The position numbers and the translations under genes were made by a program. This document shows, one piece after another, positions 16,495 to 25,051 of a stretch of DNA of 64,000 nt. The notes below the pieces were generated by a model. The model was not told the DNA's origin and did not search any database. It saw only the letters and a program-made list of their open reading frames with translations. This DNA comes from Actinoallomurus sp963736325 (GTDB taxonomy: Bacteria > Actinomycetota > Actinomycetes > Streptosporangiales > Streptosporangiaceae): the NCBI GenBank assembly GCA_963736325.1, contig CAVTOG010000016.1:496001-560000 (forward strand). The letters run 5' to 3'. Each line of letters begins with the position of its first letter. Position 1 is the stretch's first letter.

Positions 16495-17373
16495 CTATCG
16501 GGAAACCGGCCTGCGCAGGCGAGCGATCACGCGCGCCACCAGGTTGAGCAGCATGACAAGGATGATGAGGGTCAAAGCACCCGCCCACGCGCGGTCGATG
16601 GCGACCTGCTGCGGAAGCTGCGCCTGGTCCCAGACGAACAGCGGCAGGGCCATCTGCGGGCCCTTGAACGGGTTGTTGTTGATCGCCGTGGTGACGAAGA
16701 CCGTCATCAGCAGCGGCGCGGTCTCGCCCATGACGCGGGCGATGGCCAGCATGACGCCGGTGACGATGCCGGTGAAGGCGGTCGGCAGCACCACGAAGCA
16801 GATCGTCCGCCAGCGGGGGACGCCCAGCGCGTACGACGCCTCGCGCAGGTCCGCGGGGACCAGCTTCAGCATCTCCTCGGTGGCGCGTACGACCGTCGGC
16901 ATCATCAGCACGGACAGCGCCATCGAACCGGCGAAGCCCATGTACTCGAAGCCGAGCAGCGCCAGCCAGAACGCGAAGATGAACAGGCCCGAGACGATCG
17001 AGGGCACGCCCGTCATCACGTCGACGAAGAACGTCACACCTTTGGCCAGCCTGCTGTCGCGGCCGTACTCCACAAGGTAGACGGCGGTCAGCACGCCGAT
17101 CGGGATCGCGATGACGCTGGCGAGGCCGACCTGCTCGATCGAGCCGATGATCGCGTGGTAAGCGCCGCCGCCCGCGTCGCGGGCGCCGATGGCGTTCATG
17201 GAGTGGGTGAAGAACGGCAGGTCGAGGCGTTTCGCGCCGTTCTTGACGACCGTCCACAGCACCGCGACGAGCGGGATGACGGCCAGCGCGAACGCGACGC
17301 AGACCATGACCAGCGCGAACCGGTTCTTGAGCCGCCGGCCGAGGGACGGCCCGGAGAGGTCGACCGAACTCAC
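16495..17373 (-). CDS. pstA: Phosphate ABC transporter permease
   Basis: Protein of 292 aa with about six membrane helices and the binding-protein-dependent permease loop (EEMLKLVPADLREASYALG). The GTG at 17373 overlaps the pstC stop as GTGA, so I take it as the start even though the frame is open further upstream inside pstC. It forms the membrane channel with PstC. Confidence 0.93.
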   Translation of the reverse strand: MSSVDLSGPSLGRRLKNRFALVMVCVAFALAVIPLVAVLWTVVKNGAKRLDLPFFTHSMNAIGARDAGGGAYHAIIGSIEQVGLASVIAIPIGVLTAVYLVEYGRDSRLAKGVTFFVDVMTGVPSIVSGLFIFAFWLALLGFEYMGFAGSMALSVLMMPTVVRATEEMLKLVPADLREASYALGVPRWRTICFVVLPTAFTGIVTGVMLAIARVMGETAPLLMTVFVTTAINNNPFKGPQMALPLFVWDQAQLPQQVAIDRAWAGALTLIILVMLLNLVARVIARLRRPVSR

Positions 17374-18347
17374 GTGAACTCCTTGCGCCGGGCGACGACG
17401 GCACGGGCGCCCATGTTGACGACGAGGGTGATGATGAAGAGCACCAGGCCGGAGGCGATCAGCGCGCTCTGGCCGGTGCGGCCGGCCATCGCGAAGGTAT
17501 TGGCGATGTTCGCGGCGAACGTGTTGCCACCCGGACTGAGAATGTGCAGGGTGATTCCGGAGGCGGTGGACAGCACCAGCGCCACCGCGATCGTCTCGCC
17601 GAGCGCGCGGCCGAGGCCGAGCATCGCGGCGCTCACCATGCCCGAGCGGCCGAACGGCAGAACCGCCATCCGGATGACCTCCCACTTGGTCGCTCCAAGG
17701 GCGAGCGCGGCCTCGATGTTGGGCTGCGGCACCTGCAGGAACACCTCGCGGGAGATCGAGGAGATGATCGGCAGGATCATGATCGCCAGGACGATCGCGG
17801 CGGTGAGCATGGACTGCCCGCCGACGCTGTCACCGCCGAAGAGCGGGATCCAGCCGAAGTCCGAGTGCAGGAAGTTCGCGACGTGGTTCATCTTGGGGAC
17901 GAAGAACTGGAGCCCCCACAGGCCGTACACGATGCTGGGCACGGCGGCGAGCAGGTCGACGACGAAGCTCAGCGCGCCCGCGAGGCGACGCGGCGCGTAG
18001 AACCCGATGAACAGCGAGATGCCGATCGCGACCGGCGTCGCGAGGATCAGCGCCATCAGCGACGACAGCAGGGTGCCGAACGCGAGCTGTGCGATGCCGA
18101 ACTTCGACTGTGCCGCGTCCGGGTTCCACTCCTGAGAGGTCAGGAAGTTGGCCTTGTCCGCCTGCAGCGCGGGGATCGCCTTGACGATGAGGAACGTCGC
18201 GATCGCCGCGATGATCGCGAGCAGCAGGATGCCGGAGCCGCGTGCAGAGAGGCCGAACACGCGGTCACCCGTGCGTCCGGTGCTGAGCTTGCGCGAACTC
18301 CTCCCGAGCGCGTCGCTGGCGCCCTGTTCGAGGATCTCGCTCGTCAC
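17370..18347 (-). CDS. pstC: Phosphate ABC transporter permease
   Basis: Protein of 325 aa with about six membrane helices. The cytoplasmic N-terminus reaches to about residue 35. The permease coupling motif (EAALALGATKWEVIRM) and PAVPSIVYGLWG-like PstC residues are present. Lies between pstS (88 nt upstream) and pstA (4-bp overlap). Confidence 0.93.
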   Translation of the reverse strand: MTSEILEQGASDALGRSSRKLSTGRTGDRVFGLSARGSGILLLAIIAAIATFLIVKAIPALQADKANFLTSQEWNPDAAQSKFGIAQLAFGTLLSSLMALILATPVAIGISLFIGFYAPRRLAGALSFVVDLLAAVPSIVYGLWGLQFFVPKMNHVANFLHSDFGWIPLFGGDSVGGQSMLTAAIVLAIMILPIISSISREVFLQVPQPNIEAALALGATKWEVIRMAVLPFGRSGMVSAAMLGLGRALGETIAVALVLSTASGITLHILSPGGNTFAANIANTFAMAGRTGQSALIASGLVLFIITLVVNMGARAVVARRKEFT

Positions 18348-18435
18348 GTGAGAATCTCCCTGGTCGTCGGATATGCCTACGCGCCAAAGCCGGCGCGGGT
18401 GTACCGCGCCGACTCTGGCCGTGCGTTTCGGCAGG

Positions 18436-19527
18436 TCAGGCCAGCGCCTTCACGGCGGCCTGGACCTTGGTCAGGATGGTGTCGGGGAGCGGGGCGTAAC
18501 CGAGGTCGGTCAGCGCCGCTTGGCCCTGCTGGCCCGAGGTGTAGGTGAGGTAGGACTTCACGAACTTGGCCTGCTGGTCGGGGAGACCCTTCTCGCAGAC
18601 GATCTCGTAGGTGACCAGGACGATCGGGTAGCCGTCCTTGGCCTTGTAGTCGATCGCCAGGGCGAGGTCGTTGCCCTGACCGGTGATCTGGGCGCCGGCG
18701 ACGGCCTTGGAGGCGGTCTCGGCGGAGAGCTCCTGGAACTTGCCGGAGCCGTCAGCGATCTTCGCGGCCTGCAGCTTGCCGTTGGTCGCGTAGGACATCT
18801 CGGCGTAGGCGATCGCGCCGTCGGTCTGCTTCACGACCGTGGAGACGCCGTCGGACTTGGTCGCGCCCTGGCCGCCGGGGGCGGTCCACTTCTTGCCGCC
18901 CTCGAACTTCCAGACCTCCGGAGCGGTCGCCGTGAGGTACTTGGCGAAGTTCTCGGTCGTGCCCGAGTCGTCGGCGCGGTGCACCGTCTTGATCGCCGTG
19001 GTCGGGAGCTTCGCGTCGGGGTTGTCCTTGGCGATCGCCGGGTCGTTCCAGGTCTTGATCTTGCCGGCGAAGATGCTCGCGAGTGTCTTCGCAGTGAGCT
19101 GAAGGCCGTCGACGCCCTTCAGGTTGTAGACGACCGCGATCGGGCCGACGACCATCGGCAGGTCGATCGCCTTGCCGGCCTTGCAGCGCGCGTCGGCGGG
19201 GCCGTGCTCCTCGGGCTTGAGTGCCGAGTCGGAGCCGGCGAACGCGACCTGGCCCTGCGAGAAGGCCTGGATGCCCGCGCCGGAGCCGTTGGCGTTGTAG
19301 TTCAGGTTCGCACCGGCGCAGCTCTGCTGGTAACCCTTGGTCCACTCGCTGACGGCGTTGGCCTGCGCGGTGGATCCGGCGGCGTTGACGGTGGTCTTCA
19401 CGCAGTCGCCACTGGACGCCGTGGTGCTGTTCCCGCCGCCGTTGTCGTCGGTACCGCACGCGGTCAGCGCGAGCGCACCCGCTAGGGCCACGCCGCCGAG
19501 GGCGGCCACCCGTGTGCCGATCTTCAC
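18436..19527 (-). CDS. pstS: Phosphate-binding lipoprotein PstS
   Basis: Protein of 363 aa with a lipoprotein signal: MKIG-RVAALGGVALAGALALTAC, lipobox LTAC, followed by a Gly/Ser/Thr-rich linker. The mature part has phosphate-binding-protein motifs (NAAGSTAQ, FAGSDSAL, HRADDSGTTENF). It captures phosphate outside the membrane for PstCAB. The GTG start is preceded by GAGGAGAA. A PHO box lies about 110 nt upstream, so PhoP-dependent induction under phosphate limitation is expected. Confidence 0.95.
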   Translation of the reverse strand: MKIGTRVAALGGVALAGALALTACGTDDNGGGNSTTASSGDCVKTTVNAAGSTAQANAVSEWTKGYQQSCAGANLNYNANGSGAGIQAFSQGQVAFAGSDSALKPEEHGPADARCKAGKAIDLPMVVGPIAVVYNLKGVDGLQLTAKTLASIFAGKIKTWNDPAIAKDNPDAKLPTTAIKTVHRADDSGTTENFAKYLTATAPEVWKFEGGKKWTAPGGQGATKSDGVSTVVKQTDGAIAYAEMSYATNGKLQAAKIADGSGKFQELSAETASKAVAGAQITGQGNDLALAIDYKAKDGYPIVLVTYEIVCEKGLPDQQAKFVKSYLTYTSGQQGQAALTDLGYAPLPDTILTKVQAAVKALA

Positions 19528-19636
19528 CGAAGGTTCTCCTCAAAGTAGATGGGCGGTGACCCCCGTGTTCCGCAAGGTTGGGTCGACCGTCGATCCCTGA
19601 CGCTAGGGAGGAGAGGTGTCCAGGCACTCTGATCCA

Positions 19637-19654
19637 GATGAACGCGGAATGAAC
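19637..19654 (-). promoter_or_regulatory. PHO box (PhoP-binding direct repeat) of pstS
   Basis: On the minus strand: GTTCATT-CCGC-GTTCATC, two 7-nt direct repeats 11 bp apart, close to the GTTCACC consensus of actinomycete PhoP boxes. Confidence 0.75.
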
Positions 19655-19749
19655 TCGGATCTGCCGGATCGCGAAGGAAGTTCTTACGTGCGGCGTCCAA
19701 CGGGTTAACAGCCCTGCACATGGGCTCGTCAGCGCCCGATTCGCGTAGT

Positions 19750-20601
19750 TCAGCGCGACCGGTACATCGCGTCCGTCGACCAGCGCGTGAAGCCGAGCCG
19801 CTCGTACAGCGCGACGGCCGCGGTGTTGGACTCGTCGACGTAGAGCATCACCGTCGGCAGGCCGAGATCCCGCAGGTGGTGCAGGCCGGCGAGGGTCAGG
19901 AGCCGGCCGAGGCCGAGCCCCTGCGCGGACGGGGCGACGCCGACGACGTACACCTCGCCGATCGCGCCGTCGTGCACCTTGGTCCAGTGGAAGCCCAGCG
20001 GCTCGCCGTCGCGCTCGGCCAGGAAGAAGCCTTCGGGGGAGAACCACGGCTCGCGCTCGCGGCGTTCGAGGTCGGCGCGGGTCCACCGGCCCTGCTCGGG
20101 GTGGTCGGCGAAGGCCAGCGCGTTGATCCGCACCCATGCGTCCTCGTCACGGCCGGGTTCGAACGCGCGCAGCCGTACGCCGGGCGGCGCCTCGACCTCG
20201 GGCAGCGGGTCGCCGAGCGGGCGGCGCATCTTCCACAGCGCGCGGAACCGCTCGAACCCCAGCGCCCCGGCGAGCGCGACCGCGCCGGGCAGCTCGCCGT
20301 GGGCCCAGACGTTGAGCGAGCCGGCCTGGGAGAGCAGCTCCGCGGCGAGGGCGCGGCCATGGCCGCGGCGGCGGAGCGCGGGGCGTACGGCGAGTTCACC
20401 CGTGTCGCCGTCGAGGACGCCCACGCCGGCGAGCGTGCCGTCTTCGTCGTGGGCCAGCACGGCGGCGGCGCCGTCGCGCAACCGCAGCAGCGCGCTCTCG
20501 CCCATCGGGCGCACGCCGTCGGCCTCGGCCGCCTCGTCGGTCACGGCCAGCGCCGCCGTGATCTCGTCGTCCGTCAGGTGGTCCCGCGCGGCCAGGGTCA
20601 T
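19750..20601 (-). CDS. mshD: Mycothiol synthase
   Basis: About 283 aa. Two GNAT domains in tandem, as in MshD: the N-terminal one ends with ELAVRPALRRRGHGRALAAEL, and the C-terminal one has VYVVGVAPSAQGLGLGRLL with the acetyl-CoA loop, then NTAAVALYERLGF. It acetylates Cys-GlcN-Ins to mycothiol, the actinobacterial thiol. I prefer the ATG at 20601 (SD GGAG 4 nt upstream). An in-frame ATG at 20658 would add 19 residues but has no SD. Confidence 0.88.
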   Translation of the reverse strand: MTLAARDHLTDDEITAALAVTDEAAEADGVRPMGESALLRLRDGAAAVLAHDEDGTLAGVGVLDGDTGELAVRPALRRRGHGRALAAELLSQAGSLNVWAHGELPGAVALAGALGFERFRALWKMRRPLGDPLPEVEAPPGVRLRAFEPGRDEDAWVRINALAFADHPEQGRWTRADLERREREPWFSPEGFFLAERDGEPLGFHWTKVHDGAIGEVYVVGVAPSAQGLGLGRLLTLAGLHHLRDLGLPTVMLYVDESNTAAVALYERLGFTRWSTDAMYRSR

Positions 20602-20703
20602 GATCTCCAGCCTATCGACGTCACGCCGGCGGGCCACGATGTGGTAGAACCAGCCCATCGGCGACGCGACGGCGCGTCACCGGCCCTTTGGTACGCGCGG
20701 AAG

Positions 20704-21138
20704 GTGGCCGTGGTGGGCGATCCCGGACTCCCAGTGATGGGAGGGCTCCTCGCCGTGCCGGTCGCGGTGCTCCTGTTCGTTCTCGTGCTCGCGATGATGG
20801 GACGCCGCTGGACGTCCCCCGCGTACGCGGCCGAGGTGGAGATCGTCGAAGATCCCATGGACCTCGTGGACGACTTCGAGCCGCTGCCGTACTCGCCCGC
20901 GCCCGTGGGGCAGCGGCCTTCTTATGAGTCCGACCGGTATGAGTCGCCACTCGACCACCGGTACGGTTCGCTGGCCCGCCGGCCCTCGTCGGCGTACGAC
21001 ACGTACAACACGCGGCGGCCGGAGCCCCAGGGCTCGGGCGAGCTGGAGCTGTACGGCGCGCGCGAGGTCGAGGTCTACACCGAGCCGGAGCCCGAGGAGC
21101 CCCGCGGGTTCCCGTACGGGCCGTACCGGCACAACTGA
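20704..21138 (+). CDS. Small single-pass membrane protein, unknown function
   Basis: About 144 aa. The start is uncertain (GTG 20704 or ATG 20737). One N-terminal membrane helix (LLAVPVAVLLFVLVLAMMG) is followed by an acidic, Tyr/Pro/Arg-rich, probably disordered tail with many YxS/YDTY-type segments. No enzymatic motif is visible. It lies divergent from mshD. Confidence 0.55.
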   Translation: MAVVGDPGLPVMGGLLAVPVAVLLFVLVLAMMGRRWTSPAYAAEVEIVEDPMDLVDDFEPLPYSPAPVGQRPSYESDRYESPLDHRYGSLARRPSSAYDTYNTRRPEPQGSGELELYGAREVEVYTEPEPEEPRGFPYGPYRHN

Positions 21139-21268
21139 CCTTCGGAAAGGACCCGCGGTCGGTCGTCCGGAACCGATCGGTTTGTCACGCCGTCTTAAAG
21201 CAGCATCGCGATTGCATGGCGATCGATACGATCATCCGGTTATTTCACCATCTCGGGAGTGGGTCTCT

Positions 21269-21835
21269 GTGCAACCCCCGCAGCCGCCGTACGGCGGACC
21301 TCCACCGCCGCCGGGCATGTACGGCCCCCCGCCGGGGCCGCCCGGGCCGCCTGGGCCGCCCGGTTGGGGTCCGCCGCCGCCGCGCAAGCCGGGCAACGGC
21401 GGCGCGGTCGCCCTCGTGGTCATCCTCGTCGGCCTCTTCGTCGTGGTCGGAGGAGGAGCCGGGCTCTGGTGGCTGTTCGTCGTCGGCAGCAGGGCGTCGG
21501 ACCGGGCGACCGCGCCGTTCATGACGCCGAGCTTCACCTACAGCCCGCCGGCGTTGCCGAGCTACACGCCGCTCGCGCCGATCACGCCGGACACGCCGAC
21601 GCCGCCCCCGACCACGTACTCGCCGGCGTTCAACCCGCAGCCCGGCGACTGCGTGAAGAACACCGGCTCGTTCTACAAGCCTCGGCTGCTGATCTCCGGC
21701 TGTACCCCCGGGCACTACCGGATCATCGACCGCATCGACGGCACCACGGACAAGAGCCGGTGCAACTCGACCGGCTACACCTACGCGGTCTGGTATCAGA
21801 GCCCGAAGTTCATCCTCTGCATGCGCGGGCTCTGA
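21269..21835 (+). CDS. Pro-rich membrane-anchored protein with a four-Cys extracytoplasmic domain
   Basis: 188 aa. A Pro/Gly-rich cytoplasmic N-terminus (about 45 residues) precedes one membrane helix (ALVVILVGLFVVVGGGAGLW), a Pro/Thr linker and a roughly 70-residue C-terminal domain. That domain has four Cys (GDCVKN, SGCTPGHY, SRCN, ILCM), probably two disulfides, resembling LppU/septum-formation-like domains. GTG start with GGGAG upstream. It is convergent with glnR, 6 nt apart. Function unknown. Confidence 0.65.
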   Translation: MQPPQPPYGGPPPPPGMYGPPPGPPGPPGPPGWGPPPPRKPGNGGAVALVVILVGLFVVVGGGAGLWWLFVVGSRASDRATAPFMTPSFTYSPPALPSYTPLAPITPDTPTPPPTTYSPAFNPQPGDCVKNTGSFYKPRLLISGCTPGHYRIIDRIDGTTDKSRCNSTGYTYAVWYQSPKFILCMRGL

Positions 21836-21841
21836 CGCCGC

Positions 21842-22546
21842 TCAGCCGTGGACCGGAACGGGATCCTCGATGCGGTGGTCCGGTACGAACCGGTAACCGA
21901 CATTGCGGACGGTGCCGATCAGGGACTCGTGCTCCGGGCCGAGCTTGGCCCGGAGCCGGCGTACGTGGACGTCGACGGTGCGCGTGCCGCCGAAGTAGTC
22001 GTATCCCCACACCTCCTGCAGCAGCTGGGCCCGGGTGAACACCCGGCCCGGGTGCTGCGCGAGGTACTTCAGCAGCTCGAACTCCTTGAACGTGAGGTCG
22101 AGCACGCGGCCGCGCAGCCGGGCGCTGTAAGTGGCCTCGTCGATCGTCAGCTCGCCGTTGCGGATCTCGCCGGGGATCTCCTCTTCCTCGGCGGCCGCGA
22201 GCCGGCCGAACGCCAGCCGGAGCCTCGCCTCGACCTCGGCGGGTCCGGCGGTCTGCAGGAGCACGTCGTCGACCCCCCACTCGGAGGTCAGGGCGGCTAG
22301 ACCGCCCTCGGTGACGATCGCGAACAGCGGCGCGTCCAGACCCGTGGTGTGCAGGAGCCGGCAAAGGCTCTTGGCCTGCACGAGGTCGCGGCGCGCGTCG
22401 ACAAGAACGATGTCGCACGGTGGAGCGTCGATCAGCGCCGATCCTTCTGCGGGTGCGACACGCACCGAGTGCAGCAGCAACCCGAGCGCAGGCAGTACTT
22501 CATCGGACGGTTCGAGCACGTTCGTGAGCAACAGCAGGCTGCTCAT
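21842..22546 (-). CDS. glnR: GlnR, nitrogen-metabolism regulator (orphan OmpR-type response regulator)
   Basis: Protein of 234 aa. The N-terminus MSSLLLLTNVLEPSDEVLPA and the C-terminal winged helix (from FKEFELLKYLAQHPGRVFTR through the HVRRLRAKLG helix) closely match streptomycete GlnR as I recall it. GlnR activates or represses glnA, amtB, nir, ure and other nitrogen genes. D50 is present (VLVD), but, as in other GlnR proteins, the phosphorylation pocket is incomplete and no histidine kinase is adjacent. Unphosphorylated dimers are known to bind DNA. Confidence 0.92.
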   Translation of the reverse strand: MSSLLLLTNVLEPSDEVLPALGLLLHSVRVAPAEGSALIDAPPCDIVLVDARRDLVQAKSLCRLLHTTGLDAPLFAIVTEGGLAALTSEWGVDDVLLQTAGPAEVEARLRLAFGRLAAAEEEEIPGEIRNGELTIDEATYSARLRGRVLDLTFKEFELLKYLAQHPGRVFTRAQLLQEVWGYDYFGGTRTVDVHVRRLRAKLGPEHESLIGTVRNVGYRFVPDHRIEDPVPVHG

Positions 22547-22693
22547 CCGGCCTCCTCGCCTGGCGGCCTATCTAGAGACGTCCTGGAAAGACAGCGAGGA
22601 CCCGTAGGCGACGCTGCCCGGATCCTCATACGAGAGGATATCGAACCGGGGGCGAGAGCTCACGGCCGAGGTCGGGATCACGGGGAGAAGCGC

Positions 22694-22948
22694 ATGGCGA
22701 AGGGCCTGATCAGATACTGGGCGGCGGCGCGCGAAGCGGCCGGAGTGGCCGAGGAGCCCTACGACGCCGGCACTCTCGCGCAGGCGCTGGGGGAGGCGAC
22801 GGCAGGCCGCGGCCCGGAGTTCGAACGCGTGCTGCGGCGCAGCTCGTACCTGGTCGACGGGCAGCCGGTCGGCTCCAGGGACCCCCAGACGGTCGAGCTT
22901 CCCGAAGGCGGCACCGTCGAGGTCCTGCCGCCGTTCGCGGGCGGCTAA
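22694..22948 (+). CDS. MoaD/ThiS-family sulfur-carrier protein
   Basis: Protein of 84 aa with a beta-grasp pattern and the C-terminal diglycine (LPPFAGG) that is adenylated and thiocarboxylated in sulfur carriers. The ending PPFAGG is closest to MoaD-like proteins (molybdopterin), but ThiS or CysO-like roles cannot be excluded because no partner gene is adjacent. The ATG at 22694 has GGGGAGAA upstream. It lies divergent from glnR. Confidence 0.8.
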   Translation: MAKGLIRYWAAAREAAGVAEEPYDAGTLAQALGEATAGRGPEFERVLRRSSYLVDGQPVGSRDPQTVELPEGGTVEVLPPFAGG

Positions 22949-23054
22949 CTAGTGCCCCGGGGTGATCTCGGGGCTTCGGAGGTCAACTTCAGAGCTGACT
23001 CGGCACGGGGCCTTCGCGGATAGGGTGATCGCCAACGGGCGGACAGGAGCGAAC

Positions 23055-23753
23055 ATGCGCAAGCTGGTGGTCGGCATCATCGTGCTGATCGGGCTCGTGA
23101 TCGCCGCGGACCGGATCGGTCTGTACGTGGCGCAGGGCCAGATAGCCAAGAACGTCGAGTCACAAGGGGACATGGATCACCGCCCGAAGGTGGCGATCAA
23201 GGGCTTCCCGTTCCTCACCCAGGCGCTGCGCGGCAAGTACAGCGAGATCGACGTCAACGTCGGCGACGTCACCCAATACGGCGTCCGGCTCAAGGACAGC
23301 CAGGTCACGCTCAAGGGCGTGCGGGCGCCGCTCTCCGACGCCGTGAACGGCGACGCGAGCAAGATCATCGCCGACAAGGCCACGTCCGTCGCGACCGTCG
23401 GCTACGACGAGGTCAACAAAGAGGCGCCCAAAGGGATGAGCGTCGCCGCCAAGGGGCGTGCGCTGCAGGTCCACGGCCCGGTCACCGTCCTCGGCTTCAC
23501 CCGTACGGTGACCGCGACCGTGGCGGTGCGGCCGGCCGGGCGCAGCATCCGAATCCTGCCGCAGACGGTCAAGACCGGCGGCGCGACGATCCCCGTCGCC
23601 CTCATCCAGCAGGCGTTCTCCTTCACGGTTCCGGTACGCGGCCTGCCGCCGGGCGCGCAGATCACCAACGTGTGGGTGCAGCCGACCGGGCTGCGCGTCA
23701 CCACCACGGCCGACGACATCAAGCTCTCGACCCTCAACGAGGGCATCAGGTGA
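23055..23753 (+). CDS. DUF2993 (LmeA-type) exported lipid-binding protein
   Basis: Protein of 232 aa. An N-terminal signal-anchor (LVVGIIVLIGLVIAADRIGL) precedes the DUF2993 pattern GFPFLTQALRGKYSEIDV, followed by beta-rich segments typical of the TULIP/LmeA fold. M. tuberculosis LmeA binds phosphoinositides and supports lipomannan elongation in the periplasm. A similar envelope-lipid role is likely here. The ATG at 23055 follows an AGGAG SD, which rules out the earlier in-frame ATG at 22962. Confidence 0.78.
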   Translation: MRKLVVGIIVLIGLVIAADRIGLYVAQGQIAKNVESQGDMDHRPKVAIKGFPFLTQALRGKYSEIDVNVGDVTQYGVRLKDSQVTLKGVRAPLSDAVNGDASKIIADKATSVATVGYDEVNKEAPKGMSVAAKGRALQVHGPVTVLGFTRTVTATVAVRPAGRSIRILPQTVKTGGATIPVALIQQAFSFTVPVRGLPPGAQITNVWVQPTGLRVTTTADDIKLSTLNEGIR

Positions 23754-23775
23754 TGAGAATTCCCCGCCACGCGGG

Positions 23776-23803
23776 TGAACCATCCGCCCGGCTCGCACGT
23801 GTC
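23776..23803 (+). promoter_or_regulatory. SigL-type ECF promoter
   Basis: TGAACC (23776-23781), a 16-nt spacer and CGTGTC (23798-23803) match the promoter class I recall for mycobacterial SigL. The GTG at 23811 is 7 nt downstream, so the sigma gene is probably autoregulated and leaderless. Confidence 0.65.
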
Positions 23804-23810
23804 TGATGGT

Positions 23811-24320
23811 GTGGGACCCACTGCGAACGAGCGTCTGCTCCGAGCGCTGTACGACGAGCACGGCGGGCCGCTCCTCGGCTACGTCCTGCGGCTGACGGAC
23901 GGTGATCGTCACCAGGCCGAGGACGTCGTCCAGGAGACGCTGCTGCGCGCCTGGCGGCACCCGGAGGCACTGGAAGGACGCCCCGTACGGCCGTGGCTCT
24001 TCACGGTGGCCCGCAACCTGGTGGTCGACGCTCACCGCGCCCGCAAGTCCAGGCCGCCCGAGACGGGCGACACGGGCCTGATGACCGTGGCGGCCGCGGA
24101 CGAGATCGGGCGCGCCGTCGAGTCGTGGACGTTCGCCGAGGCGCTCGGCGACCTGAGCGCGGAACACCGTTCCGTGCTGATCGAGACCTACTACCGAGGA
24201 CGGTCGGTGTCGGAGGCCGCCCAAGCCCTGGGAGTGCCTCCCGGCACGGTGAAATCAAGGTCCTACTACGCGCTTCGCGCACTGAAGCTCGCATTGGAGG
24301 AACGGGGGTTGGCGCCATGA
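23811..24320 (+). CDS. ECF sigma factor (SigL-like)
   Basis: 169 aa from GTG 23811. Region 2 is visible (LLRALYDEHGGPLLGYVLRL, then HQAEDVVQETLLRAW), and region 4 reads LSAEHRSVLIETYYRGRSVS then AAQALGVPPGTVKSRSYYAL. The next gene is a zinc anti-sigma factor overlapping by ATGA. Two earlier in-frame GTGs (23775, 23799) lie in or before the promoter and are less likely starts. In M. tuberculosis the SigL/RslA pair responds to redox signals. Confidence 0.88.
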   Translation: MGPTANERLLRALYDEHGGPLLGYVLRLTDGDRHQAEDVVQETLLRAWRHPEALEGRPVRPWLFTVARNLVVDAHRARKSRPPETGDTGLMTVAAADEIGRAVESWTFAEALGDLSAEHRSVLIETYYRGRSVSEAAQALGVPPGTVKSRSYYALRALKLALEERGLAP

Positions 24321-25015
24321 CGATGAGCACAGAGTGCAGCAGGTTGCGGACATTGCTCGGTGTCTACGTCCTCGGAGCCATCGAGCCCGCCGAGCGCGCC
24401 CAGGTCGACGGCCATCTCAGCACCTGCGCCCGCTGCCGCGACGAACTCGCTTCACTGGCCGGCCTGCCCGCCCTCCTCAGCCGGGTCACGGAGGAACAGC
24501 TCACTCAGCTCGGCCCGCCGCCGGGCGAGCTCTTCGACTCGATCCTGGCCGAGGCCGGACGCGAGAACCGCTCCCGGCGACGCCGCAACATCGTGTGGCT
24601 CGCGGCCGCCGCCGTGGTCCTCGTGGCCGCGACGGGCGTCGGCGTGAACGTCGCGACCCGGATCGGCGACGGCGGGCGTCCGCCGATCGCCTCACCGCCG
24701 AACCCCACCCCGACGGCCATCGGCCGCGTCGTGAGCGCCCGTGACAGCGCCACCGGCGTCAGCGCGCAGGTCAACATCGTGCCGAAGCTGTGGGGCACCG
24801 CGTTCGCCGTGCGCCTGACCGGCGCCCCGCAGGGCACCCGGTGCCGGCTGTTCGCGATCGACAAGACCGGCTGGAACGACATCGCGGGCGGCTGGGAGGT
24901 CGAGTACCCAGGAAGCGTCACGTTCTACGGCTCCTCCATGATCACCAACGACCAGCTGGCGTCCGTCGAGATCCGCACGACCGAGGGCAAACGGCTCCTG
25001 AAGGTGCAGCCGTAA
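24317..25015 (+). CDS. Transmembrane zinc anti-sigma factor (RslA-like)
   Basis: Protein of 232 aa. The ZAS motif is H33-x3-C37-x2-C40 (HLSTCARC), followed by one membrane helix (about 92-114, NIVWLAAAAVVLVAATGVGV) and a C-terminal extracytoplasmic anti-sigma-K-type (RskA) domain. It should bind the upstream ECF sigma factor and release it on zinc or thiol oxidation or on signals sensed outside the membrane. The ATG overlaps the sigma stop. Confidence 0.88.
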   Translation: MTMSTECSRLRTLLGVYVLGAIEPAERAQVDGHLSTCARCRDELASLAGLPALLSRVTEEQLTQLGPPPGELFDSILAEAGRENRSRRRRNIVWLAAAAVVLVAATGVGVNVATRIGDGGRPPIASPPNPTPTAIGRVVSARDSATGVSAQVNIVPKLWGTAFAVRLTGAPQGTRCRLFAIDKTGWNDIAGGWEVEYPGSVTFYGSSMITNDQLASVEIRTTEGKRLLKVQP

Positions 25016-25051
25016 GGGAATGAAGCGAGCGCCACGGGACTTGTAACGACG

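Noticed and set aside
14610..18548. Long plus-strand frames opposite the pst operon
   Set aside because: Asp/Arg/Gly/His-rich shadows; pstC, pstA and pstB are certain on the minus strand.
22953..22975. Weak hairpin (GCCCCG/CGGGGC) after the MoaD/ThiS gene
   Set aside because: Only 6 bp with a 9-nt loop and no T-tract; too weak to call a terminator.
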